Of a stretch of 38,366 nt of DNA, positions 16,384-24,098 are shown one piece after another. Each line of letters starts with the position of its first letter. Positions within the stretch are counted from its first letter, which is position 1. The notes below the pieces were generated by a model. It was given only the letters and a program-made list of their open reading frames with translations. It was not told the DNA's origin and made no database searches. Made by a program: the position numbers and the translations under genes. Source of the DNA: Streptococcus sp. HMSC078D09 (GTDB taxonomy: Bacteria; Bacillota; Bacilli; Lactobacillales; Streptococcaceae); assembly GCF_001813675.1 (NCBI RefSeq), contig NZ_KV813680.1, positions 1 through 38,366 of the forward strand. The letters run 5' to 3'.

Positions 16384-17865
16384 ATGAAAAATTGGAAAAA
16401 ATACGCGTTAGCATCTGCTAGTGTCATTGCTCTTGGAGCTACTCTTGCTGCTTGTGGAAGCCTTACAGGTAACAACAAGAAATCAGCAACAACCGAAGAC
16501 GGTAAACCAATCATCAAGATGTACCAAATCGGTGACAAACCAGATAACTTGGATGTTCTTCTTAAAAATGCCAACAAGATCATTGAAAAGAAAGTCGGCG
16601 CAAAATTGGATATCCAATATCTTGGTTGGGGTGACTACGCACAAAAAATGAACGTCATCATCTCATCTGGTGAAAACTATGATATTGCCTTTGCCAACAA
16701 CTACGTTATCAATGCTCAAAAAGGTGCCTATGCTGACTTGACAGAATTGTACAAGAAAGAAGGGAAAGACCTTTACAAAGCACTTGACCCAGCATACATC
16801 AAAGGGAACACTGTAAATGGCAAGATCTATGCTGTTCCAGTAGCAGCCAACGTTGCATCTTCTCAAAACTTTGCCTTCAACGGACCACTTGTTGAAAAAT
16901 ATGGTATCGACATCTCAAACGTCAAAGACTATGCTTCTCTTGAACCAGTCTTGAAAGCCATTAAAGAAAAAGATCCAAACGTTGTTCCATTTGCCATGAA
17001 CAAGAGCTACGGTGGACCTTCAGATGACTTCGACTATGTGGCTGTTGATGGACTTCCATTCGTTGTTGACTTGAAAGGTGACACTACGAAGATCGTGGAC
17101 CGTTACACAATTCCTCGTTATGTAGAAAACTTGAAGACTCTTCACAAATACTACGAAGCAGGATACATTCCAAAAGACGTAGCAACAAGCGATACTGGTT
17201 ATGACCTTTCTCAAGATACTTGGTTAGTTCGTGAAGAAACAGTAGGACCAGCTGACTACGGTAACAGCTTGCTTACTCGTGTAGCAAACCGTAAGATTGA
17301 TATCAAACCATTTACTGAACTTTACAAGAAGAACAACACCACTCAAGTAGCTAACTTTGTTATCTCAAATAACTCTAAGAACAAAGAAAAAGCAATGGAA
17401 GTGTTGAACCTTTTGAACACTAATCCAGAACTCTTGAACGGTCTTGTTTACGGACCAGAAGGCAAGAACTGGGAAAAAGTTGCCGGCAAAGAAAACCGTG
17501 TCAAAGTCTTGGATGGCTACAACGGAAACACTCACATGTCTGGATGGAATACTGGTAACAACTGGATTCTTTACATCAACGAAAACGTAACGGATGAACA
17601 AATTGCACAATCTAAGAAAGACTTGGAAACTGCAAAAGAATCTCCAGCACTTGGCTTCATCTTTAACACAGATAAAGTGAAATCAGAAATCACAGCTCTT
17701 ACAAATACTTTGAACCAATTCGCAGGTGCGATCAATACTGGTACTGTGGATCCTGAAGTAGAAGTTCCTAAGATGCTTGAAAAATTGAAATCAGAAGGTG
17801 CTTACCAAAAAGTACTTGATGAAATGCAAAAACAATACGACGAATTCCTTGCTTCTAAAAAATAA
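16384..17865 (+). CDS. ngtS: Extracellular glycan-binding lipoprotein (NgtS-like)
   Basis: A 493-residue CUT1 solute-binding lipoprotein. The signal ends in lipobox LAAC with C24. Long stretches match my memory of pneumococcal NgtS (SP_0092), for example IKMYQIGDKPDNLD, KLDIQYLGWGDY and SSGENYDIAFANNY. NgtS captures N-glycan fragments released by the surface endoglycosidase EndoD and passes them to NgtP1/P2. The start is ATG after a strong AAAGGAGA. Base use differs from its neighbours (many AAC/AAA, optimised codons), as expected for an abundant protein. A terminator follows. Confidence 0.92.
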   Translation: MKNWKKYALASASVIALGATLAACGSLTGNNKKSATTEDGKPIIKMYQIGDKPDNLDVLLKNANKIIEKKVGAKLDIQYLGWGDYAQKMNVIISSGENYDIAFANNYVINAQKGAYADLTELYKKEGKDLYKALDPAYIKGNTVNGKIYAVPVAANVASSQNFAFNGPLVEKYGIDISNVKDYASLEPVLKAIKEKDPNVVPFAMNKSYGGPSDDFDYVAVDGLPFVVDLKGDTTKIVDRYTIPRYVENLKTLHKYYEAGYIPKDVATSDTGYDLSQDTWLVREETVGPADYGNSLLTRVANRKIDIKPFTELYKKNNTTQVANFVISNNSKNKEKAMEVLNLLNTNPELLNGLVYGPEGKNWEKVAGKENRVKVLDGYNGNTHMSGWNTGNNWILYINENVTDEQIAQSKKDLETAKESPALGFIFNTDKVKSEITALTNTLNQFAGAINTGTVDPEVEVPKMLEKLKSEGAYQKVLDEMQKQYDEFLASKK

Positions 17866-17877
17866 GAACAGGTAGTG

Positions 17878-17912
17878 CAAAAAGGCTTTGGGGCTGTCTC
17901 CAAGGCCTTTTC
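17878..17912 (+). terminator. Terminator after ngtS
   Basis: AAAAGGC-TTTGG (17879-17891) pairs with CCAAGGCCTTTT (17900-17911). It ends the transporter transcript, with possible partial read-through into the DUF624-kinase-regulator genes. Confidence 0.8.
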
Positions 17913-17973
17913 ACTCCTCTATGAAAACAGATCTTGGAAATGAAAATTGAGATTTCAATAGAAGAATGCAAAT

Positions 17974-18005
17974 TTGAGGAAAGCGTTTTATTTTTATGAT
18001 ATAAT
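17974..18005 (+). promoter_or_regulatory. Promoter of DUF624-HK-RR operon with cre-like core
   Basis: An extended -10 TG-A-TATAAT (17997-18005). The best -35 candidate, TTGAGG (17974-17979), is 20 bases away and so weak. Between them lies GAAAGCGTTTTATT, a partial cre core with mismatches at the outer positions. CcpA control of the sensor genes is possible but less certain than for the ngt promoter. Confidence 0.55.
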
Positions 18006-18035
18006 AGAATGACTAATTGGAAAAGAGGCTGAAAC

Positions 18036-18647
18036 ATGGGAAAAATCATTGAGTTCATTTTTACGAGAGTCTATGTTGCTATGCTGGTAACAGGGATTTT
18101 TTGGGTTTTGACGATCTGTGGGGGTGTTCTGCTAGGAGTAGGACCAGCCGGCACCACAGTTATGAGCCTCTATGCAGAAAATGGCATGTCTTACAAAGAC
18201 TATCACTGGTCACGCGCTTGGGAACTCTTCAAAGAAAATCTGGTCCCAGCCAATCAAGTCTTTTACACCTTCTTTGCTATTGAAGGGGTTCTCCTCTATG
18301 GCATGTATCTCATGATCCAGATTCCTCACTTGAATTTCTTCCAAATTTTGGTTCTCTTGTTTAATCTGGTTTTCCTCTTGGTTGCGCCTCTAGCTTACGC
18401 CGTTTATTTGAAATTGCAAGTTCATTTCGATCTCTCTTATGCCAACAGTATCAAGCTCAGTTTGATCGGAATGTTGCTGGACATTCGTCCGGTTCTGAAG
18501 CTCATCCTTGGAACCGCGCTACTTGGCGTCATTAGCTACTATATGCCAGCCCTTCTCTTTTTCGTCTTGATCGGTGTATGGCATTTCTTTGTCAATGATA
18601 TCTTTGACCCTGTCTATCAAAATATCCACGAAAAATTGGTATCCTAA
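18036..18647 (+). CDS. DUF624 (YesL-family) membrane protein
   Basis: A 203-residue integral membrane protein with about five hydrophobic helices. The N-terminal FWVLTICGGVLLGVGPAGTT matches the DUF624/YesL family. These proteins regularly sit beside YesM/YesN-type two-component systems and CUT1 sugar importers, but their function is not known. The start is ATG at 18036 after AAAAGAGG. The gene ends 2 bases before the kinase start, so the three genes 18036-21611 form one operon. Confidence 0.88.
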   Translation: MGKIIEFIFTRVYVAMLVTGIFWVLTICGGVLLGVGPAGTTVMSLYAENGMSYKDYHWSRAWELFKENLVPANQVFYTFFAIEGVLLYGMYLMIQIPHLNFFQILVLLFNLVFLLVAPLAYAVYLKLQVHFDLSYANSIKLSLIGMLLDIRPVLKLILGTALLGVISYYMPALLFFVLIGVWHFFVNDIFDPVYQNIHEKLVS

Positions 18648-18649
18648 CG

Positions 18650-20296
18650 ATGAAAAGAATCTGGTTAAGTACGCTTTTAAAATTTTACGCCTATGTCATG
18701 GTGGCCATTTTGACCATCATGGGCCTGGTCGTCGCGGGGATCTCTTGGAAAAACCAGCAAGCTGAAGCAGATCGGATCGCCCAACGGGTTTTGACCGAAG
18801 TCGTGACGGATCTCGAGACCTCTTATCAGCGGGTTACACAAGAAGGCCGTAGCCTCGTTGAAAACCCTGCAAAATTAGAAGGAGTTTATCGCTATTTTAC
18901 CTTGACGCCATCGGAGTATGAGACTTGGCGATTGAATGCCCAATTCCCTTCTTATATCCAGTTGTCTCTACATAAGAATATTGATAGCCTCTATTTGAGC
19001 AATAAAAACATAGAGGGCATCGATGTCACCTTGTCTGATTACAAGACGGTATTTGTCTCCACACGGCAATCGAAGGGAGGTAAGCAAGTCTCGGCGGATC
19101 ATTACAAGGCTCCTGTGACAGCTATTCCAGTTCCTTTGACAGACCCGACAACGGGAGCCGGAGTTGGGATTGCTTATATGACCTTGGACCAGGAAATTTT
19201 GACGGCAGCGATTGATAATGCCAGAGGCGATCTTCCAATCGCTGTGCGGATCTTCACTCCCTTTGGGAAAGAGATGTACCATGAAGGGGATAAGGGACAA
19301 TCGAAGGATATTAAATGGCAAACCCGTAGCACGATCTATGGCTACAAGGTGGATGTAGCTGTTTCTGAAAGTTATCTGGTCAAAAAGGGTCTAGCTAACC
19401 TGACCACTTTTCTCTCTATTGCTTTCCTAATTTTCTTGATCCTTTACTTGTTATTAGGTCAGATTTTCAAAAATTACCGGCGTCAAGTCCTCGATTTGGT
19501 TGATACCATGAATCAGATCAGTCAAGGCGATAGTGAACGACGGATTGATACCTCGACCAAGGACCAAGAACTGCTGGTTATTGGTAATATGATCAATACC
19601 ATGTTAGACAATATGGATAAGAATATTCGAGATATCTACCAGCTGCAGCTCAGTCAAAAAGATGCCAATATGCGGGCCTTACAAGCCCAGATCAATCCCC
19701 ACTTCATGTACAATACACTGGAATTTATCCGGATGTATGCCGTCATGCAAGAGCAAGAAGAGTTGGGTGATATTATTTATGAGTTTAGTAGTCTCTTGCG
19801 CAATAATATCTCAGATGAGCGAGTGACGACAGTTGAAAATGAGCTCGAATTTTGTCGCAAATACAGCTACCTCTGCATGGTGCGTTATCCAAAATCGATT
19901 GCCTATGGCTTTAAGATCGATCCAGGCTTGGAAAAGATGAAGATTCCAAAATTCACCATCCAGCCTTTGGTCGAGAACTATTTTGCCCATGGAGTGGATC
20001 ACAAACGCAAGGACAATGTGATTAGTGTCAAAGTCTTGCAAGGGGACGGGCAAGTCATGATCCTAGTTACTGATAATGGGCGCGGGATGGAAGAAGAACA
20101 GCTAGAAAAAATTCAAGAGATACTAGCCAATCGCAATCCACGCTCAGAAATCGAAGAAAAGAGTGGCCGGCAGTCCATCGGAATTGTCAATGTCCATGAA
20201 CGCATGCTACTCTATTTTGGAGATCGCTACCATATCCAAGTCTTCTCCCAACCTCACCATGGAGTGACCTATACGATAACTATTCAAGATGAATAA
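18650..20296 (+). CDS. Sensor histidine kinase, YesM type (TCS07-like)
   Basis: A 548-residue membrane sensor kinase. TM1 lies about 10-32, an extracytoplasmic sensor region about 33-248, TM2 about 250-272 and HAMP about 272-325. The HisKA-like PF06580 domain has phospho-acceptor H351 in QINPHFMYN. The HATPase has N box QPLVENYFAHG and G1 box TDNGRGM. It resembles pneumococcal HK07, whose system controls N-glycan use. Its place directly after the importer genes suggests it senses the same glycans. It is coupled to DUF624 (2-base gap) and overlaps the ribosome site of the regulator gene. Confidence 0.92.
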   Translation: MKRIWLSTLLKFYAYVMVAILTIMGLVVAGISWKNQQAEADRIAQRVLTEVVTDLETSYQRVTQEGRSLVENPAKLEGVYRYFTLTPSEYETWRLNAQFPSYIQLSLHKNIDSLYLSNKNIEGIDVTLSDYKTVFVSTRQSKGGKQVSADHYKAPVTAIPVPLTDPTTGAGVGIAYMTLDQEILTAAIDNARGDLPIAVRIFTPFGKEMYHEGDKGQSKDIKWQTRSTIYGYKVDVAVSESYLVKKGLANLTTFLSIAFLIFLILYLLLGQIFKNYRRQVLDLVDTMNQISQGDSERRIDTSTKDQELLVIGNMINTMLDNMDKNIRDIYQLQLSQKDANMRALQAQINPHFMYNTLEFIRMYAVMQEQEELGDIIYEFSSLLRNNISDERVTTVENELEFCRKYSYLCMVRYPKSIAYGFKIDPGLEKMKIPKFTIQPLVENYFAHGVDHKRKDNVISVKVLQGDGQVMILVTDNGRGMEEEQLEKIQEILANRNPRSEIEEKSGRQSIGIVNVHERMLLYFGDRYHIQVFSQPHHGVTYTITIQDE

Positions 20297-20306
20297 AGGA
20301 GACAGA

Positions 20307-21611
20307 ATGTACAAAGTCTTATTAGTAGACGATGAGTATATGATTACAGAAGGGTTAAAAAAATTAATCCCCTTTGACCACTGGAATATGGAAGTGGTCG
20401 CAACTGCAGAAGATGCAGACCAAGCCCTTGATTATGTGCGAGAGCATCCGGTGGATGTGGTGATCACGGATGTCAATATGCCTGGAAAGACCGGACTTCA
20501 GATGATTGCTGAGATGAAGGATTTGATGCCAGATGCTGCTTTTATCATTATGTCAGGCTATCAGGATTTTGAATATGTCAAGACAGCTCTCAATTTGCGC
20601 GTGGCAGACTACCTGCTCAAACCTGTCAATAAGGTGGAGATGGGCAATATCCTAGAAAAAATCCAGCACCAAATCCAGCAACCAAGCCAAGAGTTGGCCA
20701 ACCGCTTGATTCACGATGACATCTCTGAGGAAGAGTTTTGTCGATATATCGCAGGACGAAACTCACTGTGGATTGGGGTTGCTAAGGAGAAAAAAGGTTT
20801 TATCAGCTCGTCTTACCAAGTTCTAGGGCAAAATCTTCAACTCTTTATCTCAGATCAAGAAGAAGAAGCCATGATTGAGAAGGCCTTTGAGCCTCCGTAT
20901 AAGGAGCACTTTCATCAATTTAAGGACCTAGTAGAGCGGAGCCTCTTTTATGGGGCGTTCCCTCTCAATCAAGATGAAGAGGTCTTCCATTACTACGAGC
21001 CTGCCTATCGGGTGATCATGCAAGGAAATATCCAACAGATCTTAGAAGAACTGGACTGGTTAGAAAAAATGATCCTTGAGAAGACACCTAAGGTTTCACT
21101 GACCAAGCAGCTCTTTATCCAATTTTTGATGGATGTCTTTCATTTGTTTGAATACCTGCAAGGAGATGATTTGGCCGATGTGGTCAAGAAAGTCCATGAT
21201 GCTGCCACCTTTAGCGAGATGATTGGCTTTATCCAGGAAGAGTTGTCCCGTTTCTTATCCCACTATCGGATGAATGAAAATGTAGCGAGTGTCCTCCAAG
21301 TGATTAGCCGTGATTACCAAAAAGAGCTGTCACTCAAGGACATCAGTCAGGCTCTCTTTATCAATCCAGTCTATTTAGGCCAATTGATTAAACGAGAAAC
21401 CAATGCGACTTTCGCAGAACTCCTCAACAAACAGCGGATTAAGGCTGCCCAGCAGCTCCTCTTATCGACCAATGACAGCATTGAAGATATCTGCTATAAA
21501 GTCGGTTACAGTAATGTAGGCTATTTCTACAAGGTTTTCCGTAAACTCTGTGGAAAATCGCCTAAAACCTATCGCTTACAAGTCATGACAGAGCATGCAG
21601 AAGATGAGTAA
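20307..21611 (+). CDS. Response regulator with AraC-type DNA-binding domain (TCS07-like)
   Basis: A 434-residue YesN-type regulator. The receiver domain (about 1-120) has acidic D8/D9, phospho-acceptor D55 (VVITDVNMPG), S83 and K106. The middle region is unassigned. The C-terminal pair of helix-turn-helices (about 335-428) includes SLKDISQALFINPVYLGQLI and DICYKVGYSNVGYFYKVF. The start is ATG at 20307, placed by AAAGGAGACAGA just upstream. An earlier in-frame ATG at 20289 lies inside the kinase gene without a ribosome site. It is the likely activator of the neighbouring glycosidase and transporter promoters, as reported for pneumococcal TCS07. Confidence 0.92.
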   Translation: MYKVLLVDDEYMITEGLKKLIPFDHWNMEVVATAEDADQALDYVREHPVDVVITDVNMPGKTGLQMIAEMKDLMPDAAFIIMSGYQDFEYVKTALNLRVADYLLKPVNKVEMGNILEKIQHQIQQPSQELANRLIHDDISEEEFCRYIAGRNSLWIGVAKEKKGFISSSYQVLGQNLQLFISDQEEEAMIEKAFEPPYKEHFHQFKDLVERSLFYGAFPLNQDEEVFHYYEPAYRVIMQGNIQQILEELDWLEKMILEKTPKVSLTKQLFIQFLMDVFHLFEYLQGDDLADVVKKVHDAATFSEMIGFIQEELSRFLSHYRMNENVASVLQVISRDYQKELSLKDISQALFINPVYLGQLIKRETNATFAELLNKQRIKAAQQLLLSTNDSIEDICYKVGYSNVGYFYKVFRKLCGKSPKTYRLQVMTEHAEDE

Positions 21612-21640
21612 AAGGCTGAGACGATTTGTCTCAGCCTTTT
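21610..21640. terminator. Terminator of the DUF624-HK-RR operon
   Basis: A perfect 13-bp stem AAAAGGCTGAGAC/GTCTCAGCCTTTT with loop GATTT. It overlaps the last two bases of the regulator stop codon. A/T runs on both arms allow it to work in both directions. Confidence 0.92.
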
Positions 21641-21733
21641 AATTGAAGACAAAGTCTTCTTAAAAACTTTCCTCACGGCGGAAAGTTTCAGTAGATGATT
21701 GGATAATTCTAATGAATGAATTCTTTTAAGATT

Positions 21734-21774
21734 TTATTAGATTTGTAAAGATGTATCCTCCTAGAATCTAATAA
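21734..21774. repeat. Inverted repeat downstream of rlmA(II)
   Basis: TTATTAGATT (21734-21743) and AATCTAATAA (21765-21774) are perfect complements around a 21-base loop, within the 197-base gap between the regulator and rlmA(II). There is no T tract on either side. The remainder of the gap also contains a small GAAGAC/GTCTTC hairpin, and I see no gene. It could be a small decayed repeat. Confidence 0.5.
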
Positions 21775-21808
21775 TTCTGCGTCGAATACCCTATTTTGAC
21801 TTTATCCG

Positions 21809-22663
21809 CTACGTCCTTTGTATCTTGATTTTCCCAACCAGCAGCTCAGCTTCAATGGTGATTTCTGTGAGTTGATTCCAGTCGATCTTTTCTTGATCTA
21901 CGTGAAATAGAAGAGGGGTCATGGCGAGGAGCGCTTGGCGTTCTTCAGGAGTTAAACTCTTGGTGAGGCTGACTGTTTCGGATGAGAGGATCTGGCAGTG
22001 GTCTTCAAAGTGCTCTAAAATTTCCTGATTGGAGTAAGATTGCTTGGTCAATTGATCTTGGGCCAACTGACGAATCTCTTTCAGATGAGAAGAGGTTGGG
22101 ACAACCTTAATGATCACCCCTTCAGCCTTTAAAACACGCTCAAATTCAGCGTAATTAGCCGGGGAGAAGATGTCCAAAATGACCTCCATACTCTTGGATT
22201 GAATGGGTAAATGAGCCAAGTCTCCTACAAACCAATTGACCTTCCAGCTAGCGTCACTCTTGGCAGCTAGCTGCACAGATTCCTTGGAAAGATCAAATGC
22301 ATAGAAAGTAGCTTCGGGATAGGCTTCTTGTAGTTTTCGGGAGTAATAGCCTTCTCCACAACCGATATCTAGAATCTTGGCATCACTGGTCGGAATTTTT
22401 TGTCCGATCGCTGTTAGAATCGGCTCATAAAAACCTGCTTCTAAGATCAGCTGGCGATTCTGGAAATTTTCTTTGTCATAGTCCTTCGATTGCTTGATCT
22501 GAGGAGCCAGGTTGACATAGCCGAATTTCGCCAAATCAAAAGAATGGCTCTTGGGACATTTAAAACTGGTTCCCACAAGTTCTAGGTCCAATTGACAGAT
22601 GGGACAGGCAAAAGCAGTGGCTGTTTGAAATCGTTGTAATTTTGGTTTAATCGGTGTATTCAT
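21809..22663 (-). CDS. rlmA: 23S rRNA (guanine-N1) methyltransferase RlmA(II)
   Basis: A 284-residue SAM-dependent enzyme that methylates 23S rRNA (G748 in E. coli numbering), a base in the macrolide/ketolide exit-tunnel site. An N-terminal zinc ribbon (C20, C23, C36, H40) is followed by the family block SFDLAKFGYVNLAPQ and SAM motif I LDIGCGEGYY. There is a single plausible start, ATG at 22663; it has no Shine-Dalgarno and lies just 6 bases after the promoter -10, so translation is probably leaderless. The gene is monocistronic and points toward the convergent regulator operon. Confidence 0.93.
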   Translation of the reverse strand: MNTPIKPKLQRFQTATAFACPICQLDLELVGTSFKCPKSHSFDLAKFGYVNLAPQIKQSKDYDKENFQNRQLILEAGFYEPILTAIGQKIPTSDAKILDIGCGEGYYSRKLQEAYPEATFYAFDLSKESVQLAAKSDASWKVNWFVGDLAHLPIQSKSMEVILDIFSPANYAEFERVLKAEGVIIKVVPTSSHLKEIRQLAQDQLTKQSYSNQEILEHFEDHCQILSSETVSLTKSLTPEERQALLAMTPLLFHVDQEKIDWNQLTEITIEAELLVGKIKIQRT

Positions 22664-22669
22664 ATTAGT

Positions 22670-22698
22670 AGTGTAACAAAAGAGCCTCTAGATAGCAA
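22670..22698 (-). promoter_or_regulatory. rlmA(II) promoter giving a leaderless mRNA
   Basis: Minus strand: -35 TTGCTA (22693-22698), exactly 17 bases, extended -10 TG-T-TACACT (hexamer 22670-22675). Only ACTAAT separates the -10 from the ATG, so the transcript should begin at or next to the start codon. Confidence 0.75.
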
Positions 22699-22740
22699 CC
22701 GAAGCTTTAATGGGACTGAGTCACAATTTTTAATAATTTT

Positions 22741-22914
22741 ATGCGGTTTTTAGTGGATCTTGAGTCTCTTTATTTAATTTTGTTTGTGTTTGGAGTTTCG
22801 GCATATGTTGTAACAGTAAATGAAAGAAGAGTTAGAAAGGTAGTTATAAATAAAATAAGTTTTTTCATAGCAGTTCTCCTTTATTTTTTGTATGATTATA
22901 TCAGAATATTTTAA
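22741..22914 (+). CDS. Small two-helix membrane protein, hypothetical
   Basis: A 57-residue reading frame. Helix 1 is about residues 9-26 (SLYLILFVFGVSAYVVTV), followed by a strongly basic loop (NERRVRKVVINK) and helix 2 about 39-54 (ISFFIAVLLYFLYDY). This is a clean N-out/C-out hairpin by the positive-inside rule. No good ribosome site precedes ATG 22741, and the frame is open only to 22720, so the gene may be 5'-truncated or use a weak start. It lies 19 bases before the next small gene. AT-rich, unlike the flanking housekeeping genes. I do not recognise it; holin-like, toxin-like or immunity roles are all possible. Confidence 0.45.
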   Translation: MRFLVDLESLYLILFVFGVSAYVVTVNERRVRKVVINKISFFIAVLLYFLYDYIRIF

Positions 22915-22933
22915 AAAAATGAAAGGGTTTTCT

Positions 22934-23221
22934 ATGGAGAGTGATGTTTTTTTTGATTATTTTTTGAAATCACTTAGGTTTTATCTTGGTGATAGGTGTA
23001 AGGATATTGGATTTATAAAGTTTTTTAAAGATGAAAATAATTGTTTTATTACTATAGAGGATTATGTTTTGGAATCATTTGTAATATTGTCAAATATTTT
23101 GAGTACGGATAGGATTGTGTTTTCTTGTGGAATTATTCATAGTAAGGGGGTAATTACTGGAGTAGAAGTATGTATGAATGTATTAGAGTTAGAAAGATTA
23201 AATAATTTGTATAAGATATAG
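22934..23221 (+). CDS. Small hypothetical protein (AT-rich)
   Basis: A protein of 95 residues if it starts at ATG 22934, which has GAAAGGG 6 bases upstream. An in-frame ATG at 22892 would give 109 residues but overlaps the preceding gene and has no ribosome site. It is a soluble, mixed alpha/beta-looking protein with Cys residues and no signal or membrane helix (ESDVFFDYFLKSLRFYLG...). I do not recognise it. Size and base composition are like immunity or accessory genes of mobile elements. It may form a pair with the small membrane protein just upstream. Confidence 0.5.
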   Translation: MESDVFFDYFLKSLRFYLGDRCKDIGFIKFFKDENNCFITIEDYVLESFVILSNILSTDRIVFSCGIIHSKGVITGVEVCMNVLELERLNNLYKI

Positions 23222-23357
23222 TTTTGAAGAATATTAAAAAATATAATGGAAACTTTCTATGTAGGATGTGTGGAGTTGATAGTATCAATGTTTGGATATA
23301 TTATGTACTTAAGCCTACGCATTGATTGTTTTTCGTATTTTATCCCTTCTAATCTAA

Positions 23358-23477
23358 AACTCTGTTTCCGCTCCAAAATGGTCAAAACCTGATTATGTTA
23401 ACGAGACGTCAAAAGAAACGAAAGCAGAATTAGCGAAGAAAAAAGCTGAAGTGCTTGGTCGTTTAGACAAAAAATAA
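23358..23477 (+). pseudogene. 3' remnant of an unidentified gene
   Basis: The open stretch 23358-23474 encodes a charged C-terminal tail (KWSKPDYVNETSKETK, AELAKKKAEVLGRLDKK), then a TAA and its own terminator. There is no start codon or ribosome site, and a stop codon lies just upstream at 23355. The preceding bases 23222-23357 contain no gene that I can see. This looks like the end of a gene whose front has been deleted. The parent protein is not recognised. Confidence 0.5.
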
Positions 23478-23507
23478 AAAGGACGGTTTATCCGTCTTTT
23501 TTTATTG
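23476..23507 (+). terminator. Terminator after the gene remnant
   Basis: AAAAAGGACGG (23476-23486) pairs, with one G-T, to CCGTCTTTTTTT around TTTAT. It overlaps the remnant's stop codon, as intact gene ends often do. Confidence 0.85.
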
Positions 23508-23682
23508 CTTTGTTTTTAACTAGTTTAATAACAAAGTTAAATTGTCAAATCGTAAAAAAATAGGCTTTTAATTTTTAGCTGCATTTTATAATTGTTTTAT
23601 TATGTTTTGAGAGCTTAAAATCGATTTTAGTTAAAAATCACTTAGAAATTGTAAAGAAAAAGAGTTTCAAAGGAGATACAAC

Positions 23683-23937
23683 GTGACGCAAGGGAAACAC
23701 AAAAGTCTAAACGTACGTATTACAGATGAAAAGAAAAAAGAATTAGAAAAACGTGCTAAAGCTAGTAAAATGAAGCTTTCTGAGTACGTTAGAAATGTGT
23801 TACTTAACGAAAAACGTGTAGAAGATACGAAACACGTTAGCGATACACTTGTATCGCTTGTATTACAATCGCTATTTTATAATGACACTAGAATTCAAAA
23901 TATAAATGGACTGATTTATTTTGGATTCTCTTTGTGA
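23683..23937 (+). CDS. Ribbon-helix-helix protein, MobC/plasmid-type, possibly truncated
   Basis: An 84-residue protein starting at GTG 23683 behind a strong AAAGGAGATACAAC. The N-terminal half (SLNVRITDEKKKELEKRAKA, then SKMKLSEYVRNVLL) is a clear ribbon-helix-helix module. It is of the kind found in relaxosome accessory proteins (MobC-like) and small plasmid regulators. The rest is unlike what I know and ends in IYFGFSL, so the tail may be altered by a junction. A perfect 8-bp hairpin AGCGATAC/GTATCGCT (23839-23858) lies in the coding sequence. No relaxase or integrase is left nearby. Confidence 0.6.
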   Translation: MTQGKHKSLNVRITDEKKKELEKRAKASKMKLSEYVRNVLLNEKRVEDTKHVSDTLVSLVLQSLFYNDTRIQNINGLIYFGFSL

Positions 23938-23942
23938 TTTTG

Positions 23943-24098
23943 ACATGCATCTATATAACGATGCCACTCCATACAGAATATGAGCTGACAGAAAAAGGCA
24001 AGTCACTGATGTCGATTTTAAAAGACTTGAATCAATGGGGAAAAGTGTATAAGAAAACCACGAAGTTCATACCAAACTTCGTGGTTTTACTTTCTTAA
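23943..24098 (+). pseudogene. HxlR-family regulator, C-terminal remnant
   Basis: The frame encodes a segment (HTEYELTEKGKSLMSILKDL, then NQWGKVYKK) typical of the wing and last helix of HxlR-type winged-helix regulators. The N-terminal two thirds, including the recognition helix, are missing. The reading frame then runs through the terminator at 24054-24088. There is no start with a ribosome site. It is a scar of a deleted gene, abutting the end of tyrS. Confidence 0.6.
24054..24088. terminator. Bidirectional terminator at the end of tyrS
   Basis: A perfect 14-bp stem AAAACCACGAAGTT/AACTTCGTGGTTTT with a 7-base loop. A and T runs at the arms serve both tyrS (minus) and the remnant genes (plus). 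Confidence 0.9.

Noticed and set aside
21641..24060. CRISPR array or tandem repeats in the accessory strip
   Set aside because: No regularly spaced repeats of 20-40 bases are present; only isolated inverted repeats were seen.
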